Assembly: GCA_026395775.1 (NCBI GenBank)
Contig: JAPLYA010000036.1
Coordinates: forward strand, 1-13,938
Source of the DNA: Candidatus Pacearchaeota archaeon
Lineage (GTDB): Archaea; Nanobdellota; Nanobdellia; Pacearchaeales; GW2011-AR1
Length of the DNA: 13,938 bases
Reading direction: 5' to 3'
Positions 5,242 to 11,894 of this stretch are shown here, one piece after another. Both the position numbers and the translations under genes were made by a program. Below the pieces are notes generated by a model, which was given only the letters and a program-made list of their open reading frames with translations, did not search any database and was not told the DNA's origin. Each line of letters opens with the position of its first letter. The stretch's first letter is position 1.

Positions 5242-6520
5242 AAGTTTAAAACAGAATCTTGAAAGAGAAAAGAGCATAATTAATGAACTATTTGTATTCT
5301 ATTCGCAGCTGTATAATGTTGAGAAGCTTTATCCCTATGAAAAGAGGATAGAAGAGAAAAAGGTTCTAGAGCAAGCTATAAGTTCGTGCTTTGAGCAGCT
5401 TATGATAATAAATAATTCAATTCCAGAACTTGTAAACTCAATAAACTTGTTTAAAAAAATAGACGGCAAGGTTGAAGAAGCAAAAGGACTTGTTAAACTG
5501 GGATATAATCTTGGTGGGAAGAAAGTGCTTGTGACAATTAAAGAAGAAGATAAGAAGAAGTTTATGGAGAAACTAGTTTTGAATAGGAAAGCCTTGGGCA
5601 AGCTTGAAAAAGAAAAAAAACCGGTTGGAAAGATGTTCTTTGATTTCAGAAGAGCGAGGTTTTATGCTAAACTTTCAAATAGATTTTTCTTCAAGCTAAG
5701 TTCAGGATTGGTTGAAAAAGGAAAGTTTGCCAAACTTGGAGCAAGTTTAAGAAAATCCAATATGCCCTATCTATTACCCAGCTATTTATCAATGACTTTC
5801 TTGTCTTCAACATTGGCTTTGATTCTTGGGATAATTATATGCATTTTCCTAATAATCTTTTCTTTTAGCTTGAACAATTTGCTAATTGGATTATTATTAA
5901 TTCCTGGGCTGCCCTGCCTGACTTTCTTTTCCTATTATTTTTATCCGTATGCTGAGAAACAAAGTTTGGGAAGCAAGATTAATCAGGAGCTGCCTTTTGT
6001 TGCATTACATATGTCTGCAATAGCTGGCTCAGGAATAGAGCCCAGCCAGATATTCAGAATAGTTGGCTTGGAAAGAGACTATCCTAATACTGGAAAAGAA
6101 GTAAGGAAGATTATAAATCAGGTTAATGTTTATGGCTATGATCTTATTTCTGCTTTGAAAAATACAGCAAGAGAAACATCTAGTTTGAAATTTGCTGAAC
6201 TGCTTAATGGTATAGCTACAACTATTTCGTCTGGAGGAAGTTTAAATGAATTCTTAGACAAGAGAGCTGAAACTCTATTATTTGAATATAGATTAGAAAG
6301 GGAGAAATATGCAAAATCAGCTGAAACTTTTATGGATGTTTACATTAGCATTGTAATTGCTGCTCCTATGATTCTTACACTATTATTAATATTAATGAGT
6401 GTTGGTGGCATTGGCATAGGCATGAGTTCTGGAATGCTCGCAACAGTTATCATTTTGATTGTCTCTTTAATAAATGTTGTATTTCTGGCTTATTTGCATT
6501 TAAGCCAGCCGGCATATTAA
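5231..6520 (+). CDS. TadC/FlaJ-type pilus assembly membrane protein (single F domain)
   Basis: A 429-residue inner-membrane platform protein of the type II secretion F family. The first 175 residues are charged and helical (cytoplasmic, coiled-coil-like). Two membrane helices follow (about 185-211 and 214-238), then a cytoplasmic F domain (about 250-365) including PFVALHMSAIAGSGIEPSQI (255-274) and SGGSLNEFLDKRAE (334-347), then two more helices (about 371-395 and 400-424). Canonical FlaJ carries two F domains in one chain; here each of two genes has one, closer to the TadB/TadC arrangement. The ATG at 5231 overlaps the preceding gene by 11 bases. It should pair with the ATPase at 3121 and the second F-domain protein at 6747. 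Confidence 0.88.
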   Translation: MAIESLKQNLEREKSIINELFVFYSQLYNVEKLYPYEKRIEEKKVLEQAISSCFEQLMIINNSIPELVNSINLFKKIDGKVEEAKGLVKLGYNLGGKKVLVTIKEEDKKKFMEKLVLNRKALGKLEKEKKPVGKMFFDFRRARFYAKLSNRFFFKLSSGLVEKGKFAKLGASLRKSNMPYLLPSYLSMTFLSSTLALILGIIICIFLIIFSFSLNNLLIGLLLIPGLPCLTFFSYYFYPYAEKQSLGSKINQELPFVALHMSAIAGSGIEPSQIFRIVGLERDYPNTGKEVRKIINQVNVYGYDLISALKNTARETSSLKFAELLNGIATTISSGGSLNEFLDKRAETLLFEYRLEREKYAKSAETFMDVYISIVIAAPMILTLLLILMSVGGIGIGMSSGMLATVIILIVSLINVVFLAYLHLSQPAY

Positions 6521-6539
6521 AATGGAGTATTATAATAAA

Positions 6540-6746
6540 AAAGAGGTAAATAAAAAATAGGATAACAAAAGAGGTAAAAAATAAAACCTTGGATACCAAA
6601 AAATTGCTCGCAATTTTAGGGTACTCAAGAACCGATAAATTAACAAGGTTCTTGATAGAACAATTTAATTGAGTTCAATGGTTAAAACAACCAAGCACAG
6701 TTAAAAAGTAAACAAAAACGAAGTTAATTATCAAAAAAAAACAAAA
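6540..6746 (+). promoter_or_regulatory. Structured leader element, copy A2 (upstream of second TadC/FlaJ-type gene)
   Basis: This aligns with 390-578. P1 pairs CTTGG-A-TACC (6588-6597) with GGTA-C-TCAAG (6620-6629) and contains the perfect AAAATTG-CTCG-CAATTTT hairpin (6600-6617). P2 pairs TCAAGAACC (6625-6633) with GGTTCTTGA (6647-6655) over a 13-base loop, as in copy A1. P3 pairs TGGTT (6679-6683) with AACCA (6689-6693). Bases 6625-6629 can join P1 or P2, so the stems compete. The 11-base AAAGAGGTAAA occurs twice (6540-6550 and 6568-6578). A 27-codon reading from TTG 6589 to TGA exists but is broken in copy A1. Confidence 0.6.
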
Positions 6747-7580
6747 ATGAAAATAGGAAAAATTGATCTTGAGAAGAAGAATGTGATGGGAGTGCTTGCT
6801 GCCATAATTATAATTATAGCAGATTTTGCTATCTTTTGGCAGAACCCCATATTCTGGTTTATCTTTGGACTGGCAATAGTCATTGCGGCCCTGCCTTTTT
6901 TTATTTCTTTGATACTAGAAAGTTCAAAAGAAAAAGAAAATAATGAGATGTTTCTGGAATTTACAAGAAATCTTGTTGAAAGTGTCAAGGCTGGGACTCC
7001 AATAAGCAAGAGTATACTTAACTTGAGAGGGAGATTCTATGGAACTTTGACCCCTAATGTACAGAAGCTGATTAATCAGATTTCAATTGGAATCCCTGTT
7101 CCGGAAGCTCTTGAAATTTTTGCAAGGGATGTTAATAGCCCTGTTGTTTCAAGAGCTGTAAGCTTAATTGGCAAGGCTGAAAAAGCAGGGGGAGATATAG
7201 ATAACATACTCGAGTCAACTGCTAAATCTGTAGCTGAGGTTGAAAAACTCAAGAAAGAAAGAAAAGCTGCTATCTCAAGCCTAGTTGTTCAAGGTTATGT
7301 TATATTCCTTGTTTTTATAGTCATAATGTTAATAATGCAATTCAAAATCCTGCCAATGACCTCTGAAATAAGCATGTCTGATATGGGGGGGTTTTCTTCA
7401 TCTGCGCCTAGCCAGAACGCAACAGCTCCATTACTTTATTTATTGCTTGCTCAGGGATTGTTTACAGGATTGGTAATAGGAAAGCTGGCTGAGGGCAGTA
7501 TTAAAGCCGGGATAAAACATTCATTTATAATGCTAGCACTGTCCATATTGATTTATACAGGAGCAAATGCATTCTTCTGA
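6747..7580 (+). CDS. Second TadC/FlaJ-type pilus assembly membrane protein
   Basis: A 277-residue type II secretion F-family membrane protein. Two N-terminal helices (about 13-30 and 35-57) lead to a cytoplasmic F domain (about 65-170) with EFTRNLVESVKAGTPISKSI (71-90) and the second-half motif GKAEKAGGDIDNILESTA (142-159). Three further helices follow (about 176-199, 228-245 and 257-275). It is much shorter than the partner at 5231, lacks its charged N-terminal extension and is not a tandem copy. It heads an operon with a minor pilin, a GNAT-like protein and another pilin. Seven consecutive G (7385-7391) at Met213-Gly215 are a possible slippage site; a frameshift there would remove the last two helices. 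Confidence 0.88.
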   Translation: MKIGKIDLEKKNVMGVLAAIIIIIADFAIFWQNPIFWFIFGLAIVIAALPFFISLILESSKEKENNEMFLEFTRNLVESVKAGTPISKSILNLRGRFYGTLTPNVQKLINQISIGIPVPEALEIFARDVNSPVVSRAVSLIGKAEKAGGDIDNILESTAKSVAEVEKLKKERKAAISSLVVQGYVIFLVFIVIMLIMQFKILPMTSEISMSDMGGFSSSAPSQNATAPLLYLLLAQGLFTGLVIGKLAEGSIKAGIKHSFIMLALSILIYTGANAFF

Positions 7581-7598
7581 GAATGCGATTGAATTAAA

Positions 7599-8282
7599 AT
7601 GATAAAAATAAAAAACAAGAAAGCAGCAAGTCACATAGAAGTAATTTTATCATTTGTGATTTTTCTAGGTTTCCTGATATTTTTATTGGCTATGTTTAAT
7701 CCATTCTCAAGCTCAACTAGAGGAAATAATCTGGATTATGTTGAGAGAGCAATAAGAAACTCAACAGAAACAGAGCTTGAGTTTGTTACAATAAGTTTTG
7801 ATGATGCTACAGAAGATTGTATTTATTTAAACTACAGTTTAAAATCAAAGATATATGCTAAAAACGAAAGTTTTAGTGAAATCCGAGCTAAGAATGAAAA
7901 TGGCATGCTATATTTAGAAGGCGGGGGAAGGTTCTTCTATTTGTATTCTAGTCCTGAATTTGAAGAGCTGGATGTTTCCATTGATGAATGCAACAAAGAG
8001 ATCGAGGGTTATAGAATTGGATTATATAGAAATTACTCTGTTATTTCTTTTGATAAATTAAATTTATTAACCAATGAGTATAAGTTAAATTATCCTGAAT
8101 TAAAATCAAAACTTAGGATAAAAGGAGAGTTTGCATTTGGCGTTAGAGATACTTCGGGCAATGAGATTTTGCTTGCAAATAATCAAGGAAAAAATGTTTA
8201 TGCTAGGGATGTTCCAATTCAGCTTGTTTACAAAGACGGAACACTAAAATATGCAATTATGAATATACAAACATGGGTTTAA
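7599..8282 (+). CDS. Large minor pilin-like protein
   Basis: A 227-residue protein with a basic leader (MIKIKNKKAA), SHIEVILSF with Glu at the usual place, and a hydrophobic helix (about 13-34), then an exposed domain of about 190 residues rich in beta strands (LEGGGRFFYLY, YAIMNIQTWV). It is larger than the other pilins here, as minor or tip pilins often are. Cleavage by a class III prepilin peptidase is likely but the exact site (near Ala9-Ala10) is uncertain. It starts 18 bases after the TadC/FlaJ-type stop and ends one base before the GNAT-like gene, so all belong to one operon. Cysteines at 76 and 129 might pair. Confidence 0.78.
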   Translation: MIKIKNKKAASHIEVILSFVIFLGFLIFLLAMFNPFSSSTRGNNLDYVERAIRNSTETELEFVTISFDDATEDCIYLNYSLKSKIYAKNESFSEIRAKNENGMLYLEGGGRFFYLYSSPEFEELDVSIDECNKEIEGYRIGLYRNYSVISFDKLNLLTNEYKLNYPELKSKLRIKGEFAFGVRDTSGNEILLANNQGKNVYARDVPIQLVYKDGTLKYAIMNIQTWV

Positions 8283-8283
8283 A

Positions 8284-8829
8284 ATGAAACTAGAAATAAC
8301 GACAAAAAGAGGAAGCAAGCTTACTTCAAGAGAGATTAACTTGATGAACAAAGAAAGAATAAAAGAATATGGCAAGAATAATAAAAATTTTAGAAGAGAG
8401 CCCGAGAGTATATTTTTCTTTGTTAAAGATGCTGGCAAAATTGTTTCTTTTGGGATGCTGAAACCTGTATCTATTTATTTGGATGGAAAAAATTATGATA
8501 TACTTGGAATTGGAAATATTCTTTCAATAGTAAGAAGAAGGGAGTATGCAAGAATATTGATTGCAGTAATTATTAGTTATCTGAAGAAAGAAAACAAGAC
8601 AGGGCTAGGCTTTTGTGAGAATAAAATTTCTGGTTTTTATGAAAAAGTTGGGTTAAATGTCAAGAAGAATATGGCAAGAAGGTTCAGATATAGATATGCT
8701 ACAAAAGCAGAAGAAAAAAGAGAGCTTGGAGAGGGTGGCTGCGGGATTTATTACGAGTCTAAAGATAAGTTTATTAAAAATATTTTATCAACTAAATCAC
8801 TTGTTCATCTGGAGGTTCCGTTTTGGTAA
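8284..8829 (+). CDS. GNAT-like N-acetyltransferase, degenerate acetyl-CoA motif
   Basis: A 181-residue protein laid out like the GNAT fold: an N-terminal strand/helix, a beta segment IFFFVKDAGKIVSFGMLKPV (about 44-63), YDILGIGNILSIVRRREYAR followed by ILIAVIISYLKK (motif A region, about 73-104), and LGFCENKISGFYEKVGL near motif B. The acetyl-CoA pyrophosphate loop normally reads R/Q-x-x-G-x-G/A; here it is R-R-R-E-Y-A, so the central Gly is Glu and activity may be altered or lost. It sits between two minor-pilin genes with one-base spacing on both sides, which suggests a pilin or pilus-assembly protein as substrate. That role is inference. Confidence 0.7.
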   Translation: MKLEITTKRGSKLTSREINLMNKERIKEYGKNNKNFRREPESIFFFVKDAGKIVSFGMLKPVSIYLDGKNYDILGIGNILSIVRRREYARILIAVIISYLKKENKTGLGFCENKISGFYEKVGLNVKKNMARRFRYRYATKAEEKRELGEGGCGIYYESKDKFIKNILSTKSLVHLEVPFW

Positions 8830-9221
8830 TGATGAGAAATAAGAAAGCATGGTTGAGAATTGTGGAAGCTTTTGTGGCTGTTGCTTTAATCGCTTCTGTA
8901 CTTGTAGTCTTGTATGTGAGAAATCAGCCTTCAAGGAGCAGTGATGTTTGTAAGCTAGAAGAAACAATATTAGAAGAGATTGCCTCTGATGCTATTCTTA
9001 GAAGCTCTATTTTATCTATCAATAACATGGAGATAGGAGACTTTGTAAATTCAAGAACTCCTGATGGCTTTAATTCTACAACTAGAATCTGCAATGTAAC
9101 TGATATTTGCGGCTTGCAGTTCTATAAACAAAATATTTGTGCTAGAGAACGAGTTATAAGCTCCAATCTTACTGCATACCAGCCAGTCAAAATAAAAATA
9201 TTTATGTGGCAGGAAAAATAG
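8829..9221 (+). CDS. Minor pilin-like protein with single N-terminal helix
   Basis: About 130 residues: MMRNKKAW, then LRIVEAFVAVALIASVLVVL (helix about 9-29), then a short exposed domain with four cysteines. Glu at about +5 of the hydrophobic stretch fits type IV pilin packing. The ATG at 8829 shares its A with the stop TAA of the GNAT-like gene. ATG 8832 and TTG 8823 are alternatives. The only strong Shine-Dalgarno, GGAGG (8811-8815), is 7 bases from the TTG and 13 from the ATG, so a TTG start adding two residues is possible. It is the last gene of the operon that starts at 6747. Confidence 0.78.
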   Translation: MMRNKKAWLRIVEAFVAVALIASVLVVLYVRNQPSRSSDVCKLEETILEEIASDAILRSSILSINNMEIGDFVNSRTPDGFNSTTRICNVTDICGLQFYKQNICARERVISSNLTAYQPVKIKIFMWQEK

Positions 9222-9228
9222 GTTTATT

Positions 9229-9354
9229 GGTAATAATTCAGAGGTAGTAACTAAACTGCTGTTTTTGTATAAGTTTTAATTGTGCGAGCAATGGTGTTAA
9301 TTAACCAAACCAATCGGCTTGAATTACCTTTGAGGCGAGAAGAGTTTTATTTTT
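9229..9354 (+). promoter_or_regulatory. Structured intergenic element, copy B3, upstream of the secreted Cys-rich protein
   Basis: GGTAATAATTCA (9229-9240) can close on TGAATTACC (9320-9328) with two bulged bases, enclosing about 80 bases. Inside lie a 20-base exact match to 2886-2905 (at 9252-9271), a TTAATT/AATTAA stem (9277-9282 with 9299-9304) and an ATTG/CAAT hairpin. TCAGAGGTA (9238-9246) is shared with leader copy A1 (387-395). AGTTTTATTTTTA (9343-9355) is shared with copy B1 and could end a short transcript. The element precedes the TATA box at 9368. Confidence 0.45.
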
Positions 9355-9367
9355 ACCAATAAAGATA

Positions 9368-9378
9368 AATATATAAAT
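9368..9378 (+). promoter_or_regulatory. TATA box for the secreted Cys-rich protein
   Basis: AATATATAAAT-type sequence centred near 9373 ends about 20 bases before the ATG at 9399, predicting a leaderless message. Confidence 0.55.
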
Positions 9379-9398
9379 CGGGTTTAATTTGAGATAAT

Positions 9399-10586
9399 AT
9401 GAAAAAGAGCTTGGTGATTGGATTATTAATAATTTTATGTTTAAGCTTAAGTTTAGTTTCAGCTTCATGGTTTTCTGATTTTATAGGGAAGATAACTGGA
9501 AATGCTGTGAAAAATCAGGTTAGCTGTGTTGACAGTGATTTTGGGAATAATCCTAATGCTCCTGGAATTGTTGTTTATGAGAAAAATGGGAAGAATAAAA
9601 CATACAGAGATTACTGCTATTCCAATGATAAGAAAGTTAAGGAATATTACTGTGAAAAGAATAAGGTTAAAATACAAAATTACAAGTGTGAGACTGGGTG
9701 TGATAATGGGGCTTGTGTCGGTAATACTGAAGCACAAACTTCTTGCTGTGCAGAAACAAAAATAGGACAAAAATGCCAAGATATTGCATCAAACTCCTGC
9801 CAACAAAATTGTATTGCTGCTTGTTTGCCAATAAACTGCGGAGCGGTTTCGCAATGCAATATTCCTTCAGATGAACAAACAACCTTCTTGAATACAAAAA
9901 AGTGCAATGATTCTGACAATGGGATTGATTTTGGAGAATATGGGTTAGTTTACAATGGGGATTATATTTTTGATTATGACCAATGCTTAAGCAATGAGCT
10001 AATGATAGAAGCATATTGTAATAACAGCGAGATTAATTATGTTCTAGTTGTTGCAAATAATGACAGTTTAAAGTCATTTGAACAAACACATAATCCCGGC
10101 GTTTTTAAGGCGCCGTATAATTCTTACATAAAGTCAATGCTGCAATTATATGCCAGCATAGTAAATTTTAAGCAGATACAAAAAGAGGGAAGCTGTACAA
10201 CCAAGGTTTTCAATCCAACTAATTCTCCTTTCCCTGTAAAATCCCAAGGAAACTACCAAGGAAGCCAGTGGATAGTTGGGAAATGGGTTGATTTTGTTGT
10301 TGAGAATGCAAGAAATCTTGAGATAGTTAGTATTGCCCCCCTTGGGAAAGTTCTTAATAGAGAAACTACAATTCAAGTTGAAACCTATGGCGGAAGTGGG
10401 CAAGTAATTTGTAAGTTTGGGATTAACAGTAAGGAGAATATGGCTGAAATTTTAGAGAATTCACAAAAAATGCATAATCAGCCTTTAACAAAACTTTCTC
10501 CTGGAAACCATGTTCTTTATGTAGAATGCCAAGATTCTTCAAAAGCAAATACGGCAAGGGCAGAGGGAAAGTTTAGTGTTGTTTAA
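9399..10586 (+). CDS. Secreted Cys-rich surface protein with C-DSD-G domains
   Basis: A 395-residue exported protein. The Sec-type signal peptide is MKKSLVIGLLIILCLSLSLV ending near Ala22, followed by FIGKITGNAV (28-37), a stretch seen after the signal in many DPANN surface proteins. Residues 43-106 form a Cys-rich domain reading C-DSD-G, Y-DYC, EYYC, YKC-TGC and NGAC. A second, shorter copy begins at CNDSDNG (169-175) and keeps DQC and EAYC. Between them is a 120-150 stretch dense in cysteine (CC, CIAAC, NCG, QC). Residues from about 290 to 395 look like an Ig-like beta domain. The many cysteines suggest disulfide stabilisation outside the cell. It is a single gene with its own promoter; a pilus- or cell-contact role is inferred from the neighbourhood. 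Confidence 0.75.
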   Translation: MKKSLVIGLLIILCLSLSLVSASWFSDFIGKITGNAVKNQVSCVDSDFGNNPNAPGIVVYEKNGKNKTYRDYCYSNDKKVKEYYCEKNKVKIQNYKCETGCDNGACVGNTEAQTSCCAETKIGQKCQDIASNSCQQNCIAACLPINCGAVSQCNIPSDEQTTFLNTKKCNDSDNGIDFGEYGLVYNGDYIFDYDQCLSNELMIEAYCNNSEINYVLVVANNDSLKSFEQTHNPGVFKAPYNSYIKSMLQLYASIVNFKQIQKEGSCTTKVFNPTNSPFPVKSQGNYQGSQWIVGKWVDFVVENARNLEIVSIAPLGKVLNRETTIQVETYGGSGQVICKFGINSKENMAEILENSQKMHNQPLTKLSPGNHVLYVECQDSSKANTARAEGKFSVV

Positions 10587-10763
10587 TACATTGAGAGTTA
10601 AATACTAACCTTGCTTTAGTGTGCTTGTTAATTGCCTCATTGGTTTTTTAATTGAAATTCAAAGCTTTGAAAACCCCCCCCCAAACAACCGAAATATTTT
10701 TCTTTTACTAAATATATTCTCAAACACCATAAAGGTTAAAAACTAGCAAGTTATTAGTTAAGT
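10587..10763 (+). promoter_or_regulatory. Intergenic spacer with palindrome, C9 tract and degenerate copy of the intergenic element (B4)
   Basis: No gene is seen in these 177 bases. AATACTAACCTTGCTTTAGT followed by GTGCTTGTTAATTG loosely matches the opening of copies B2 and B3. A perfect 14-base palindrome TTCAAAGCTTTGAA (10658-10671) is followed by nine consecutive C (10674-10682) and then CAACCGAAATATTTTTCTTT, similar to the CTGAAAT-plus-T-rich ends of copies B1 and B2. Confidence 0.4.
10708..10718 (+). promoter_or_regulatory. TATA-like box for the gene at 10764
   Basis: CTAAATATATT lies about 45-55 bases before the ATG at 10764, leaving a short leader of about 20-25 bases if initiation follows archaeal spacing. 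Confidence 0.4.
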
Positions 10764-11132
10764 ATGAGCCACATTTTTTCACATGTTCCTGCAGAAGTTT
10801 TTTTGAATATATCCGGGGTAGCTGATAATGCGATTCAAGGGAGAAAAATTGATTATTTAAGAGGAAAATGTAGAGAGCTCCTCGAATTACATGATGGGCG
10901 AAGGAAACCGGAGCTATTTGAAATAAACTATCATTATTGGGCATATGCTTGTTATGCTACTGGTTGTGACCCTGAATGGGCAAAATTAAGGGCTTTTGTT
11001 AATTCTCCAACACATGATAAGTTAACAAGAGAAGAAATGAAATTTTTGGATGACTTATCTGGATATTGCCATGCGGTGGGAATATCGAGTCGACGAGCTG
11101 GTGAAGATAGGGGCTTGGCATTTGCAGCATAA
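10764..11132 (+). CDS. Unrecognised 122-residue protein
   Basis: I do not recognise this protein. It is predicted soluble and mostly helical: no signal peptide or membrane segment, cysteines at 36, 63, 68 and 102, a Trp/Tyr/His-rich centre (NYHYWAYACYATGCDPEW, 55-72) and a late DKLTREEMKFLDDLSGY (85-101) that looks like a helical hairpin. Its codon use looks less AT-biased than its neighbours (GAGAGCTCCTCG, CGAGTCGACGAGCTG), which may hint at a different origin. A TATA-like box and the odd spacer at 10587-10763 precede it; a promoter for the NYN gene follows closely. No function can be assigned. Confidence 0.65.
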   Translation: MSHIFSHVPAEVFLNISGVADNAIQGRKIDYLRGKCRELLELHDGRRKPELFEINYHYWAYACYATGCDPEWAKLRAFVNSPTHDKLTREEMKFLDDLSGYCHAVGISSRRAGEDRGLAFAA

Positions 11133-11179
11133 ATACCTATAAAAACTCGGATTTCTTTTATCGATTATGAAAAGAAAAG

Positions 11180-11187
11180 CTTATAAA
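11180..11187 (+). promoter_or_regulatory. TATA box for the NYN-archease operon
   Basis: GCTTATAAACC with A-rich sequence just before it is a good archaeal BRE/TATA match. Initiation about 25 bases downstream (about 11208-11215) would leave a leader of about 85-90 bases before the ATG at 11298. Confidence 0.55.
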
Positions 11188-11209
11188 CCTCTAGAGATTG
11201 TTAAAATTA

Positions 11210-11258
11210 GCAATCTTAGGATTGTGAGTATGAACCCCGGTGATCGCAAGGTTGCCGG
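11210..11258 (+). promoter_or_regulatory. Two-hairpin leader with GNRA tetraloop before the NYN gene
   Basis: Hairpin 1 is GCAATC (11210-11215) with GATTGT (11220-11225) and loop TTAG. Hairpin 2 is CCGGTGATC (11237-11245) with GGTTGCCGG (11250-11258): nine pairs as RNA including three or four G-U, closed by the GNRA tetraloop GCAA (11246-11249). The GC-rich second hairpin stands out from the AT-rich surroundings. It lies within the predicted 5' leader and inside the small reading frame at 11230-11295, so it may be structure, coding sequence or both. Confidence 0.5.
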
Positions 11259-11295
11259 ATGTTTATGTTTCTTTTGTTTTCTTGGAGGATTTTAA
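11230..11295 (+). CDS. Possible 21-residue leader ORF upstream of the NYN gene
   Basis: The reading MNPGDRKVAGCLCFFCFLGG, then F and TAA, ends two bases before the NYN start codon, and its last codons (GGA GGA) are the Shine-Dalgarno of that gene. The frame can be extended upstream to ATG 11167 (42 residues), but the TATA box at 11180 lies inside that extension, so the shorter form fits a transcript better. Ribosomes finishing this frame would sit on the downstream ribosome binding site, so it could control NYN translation. Coding status is unproven. Confidence 0.35.
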   Translation: MNPGDRKVAGCLCFFCFLGGF

Positions 11296-11297
11296 TT

Positions 11298-11894
11298 ATG
11301 GAAGATACTTTGGTTTTTGTTGATGACGGGTTTTTCGGATTAGTAAAGAAACACTTGCAAAAGAAAACAGGAATAAAAAGCAAGTATTTACAAACTTTTA
11401 GGAATATCTGCAAAAAAGAAAACTTAAGCCTGAAACATCTTTTTATCTACACTTGTCCACCATACCAAAGCCCATATCCTACAGGAAAGGAGGGGTTTTT
11501 ATTGAGTAGATATCAAAATATGATTAAAATGCTGAAAAAGAAAAAATGGATAACAGTTAGAGAGGGCAGATGCCAAAAAATAATCAATGAACATGGTAAA
11601 GAAGAATACTGCCAGAAAGGAGTTGATGCTTTAGTTATCTTGGACATGTATGATTTTAAAGAACTACATTCCAATATAAAGAATATAATTCTAATCGCTT
11701 CTGATTCTGACTTTGTTCCTGTTATCGAGCGAATGAAGCAAAAAGGTATAAATATCATTCTTTATACTTACTTTGATAGAAAAAGAGATTCAAGATTTTC
11801 CACATCTAATCATCTTTTAAGAGTTGCTTCGAAATGGATAAAACTAAATGAAACATACTTTGAAGATTCAGAAAATGAAACAACAAAAATATAA
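11298..11894 (+). CDS. NYN-domain (PIN-like) putative ribonuclease
   Basis: A 198-residue protein of the NYN/LabA-DUF88 type. LVFVDDGFF (5-13) carries the first acidic cluster, KGVDALVILDMYDF (about 112-125) the second, and IILIASDSDFVPVIERMKQKG (about 133-153) is the signature SDSDF segment. These acidic residues would hold the metal for RNA cleavage. Met at 11298 is chosen because GGAGG (11284-11288) lies nine bases upstream; the frame runs back to ATG 11259 but would add a hydrophobic MFMFLLFSWRILI with no ribosome site. It overlaps archease by 20 bases. Expected role: RNA processing or decay; the substrate is unknown. Confidence 0.85.
   Translation: MEDTLVFVDDGFFGLVKKHLQKKTGIKSKYLQTFRNICKKENLSLKHLFIYTCPPYQSPYPTGKEGFLLSRYQNMIKMLKKKKWITVREGRCQKIINEHGKEEYCQKGVDALVILDMYDFKELHSNIKNIILIASDSDFVPVIERMKQKGINIILYTYFDRKRDSRFSTSNHLLRVASKWIKLNETYFEDSENETTKI

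Noticed and set aside
5335..5601. An 88-codon minus-strand frame in the TadC/FlaJ-type gene.
   Set aside because: It is the reverse of a Lys/Glu-rich helix region, which produces Phe/Ser-rich shadow frames.
6589..6672. A 27-codon reading from TTG (LDTKKLLAILGYSRTDKLTR and on to EQFN) in leader copy A2, which looks protein-like.
   Set aside because: The homologous frame in copy A1 (410-480) is broken by TAG and TAA while the hairpins are kept, so selection seems to act on RNA rather than protein.
9465..10403. Several overlapping frames on both strands inside the Cys-rich surface protein gene.
   Set aside because: They are shadows of a 395-residue gene with a clear signal peptide and repeated domains.
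335..10763. CRISPR array suggested by the recurring intergenic sequences.
   Set aside because: The copies are far apart, diverged and of unequal length, lie between genes, and have no regular spacers or cas genes.
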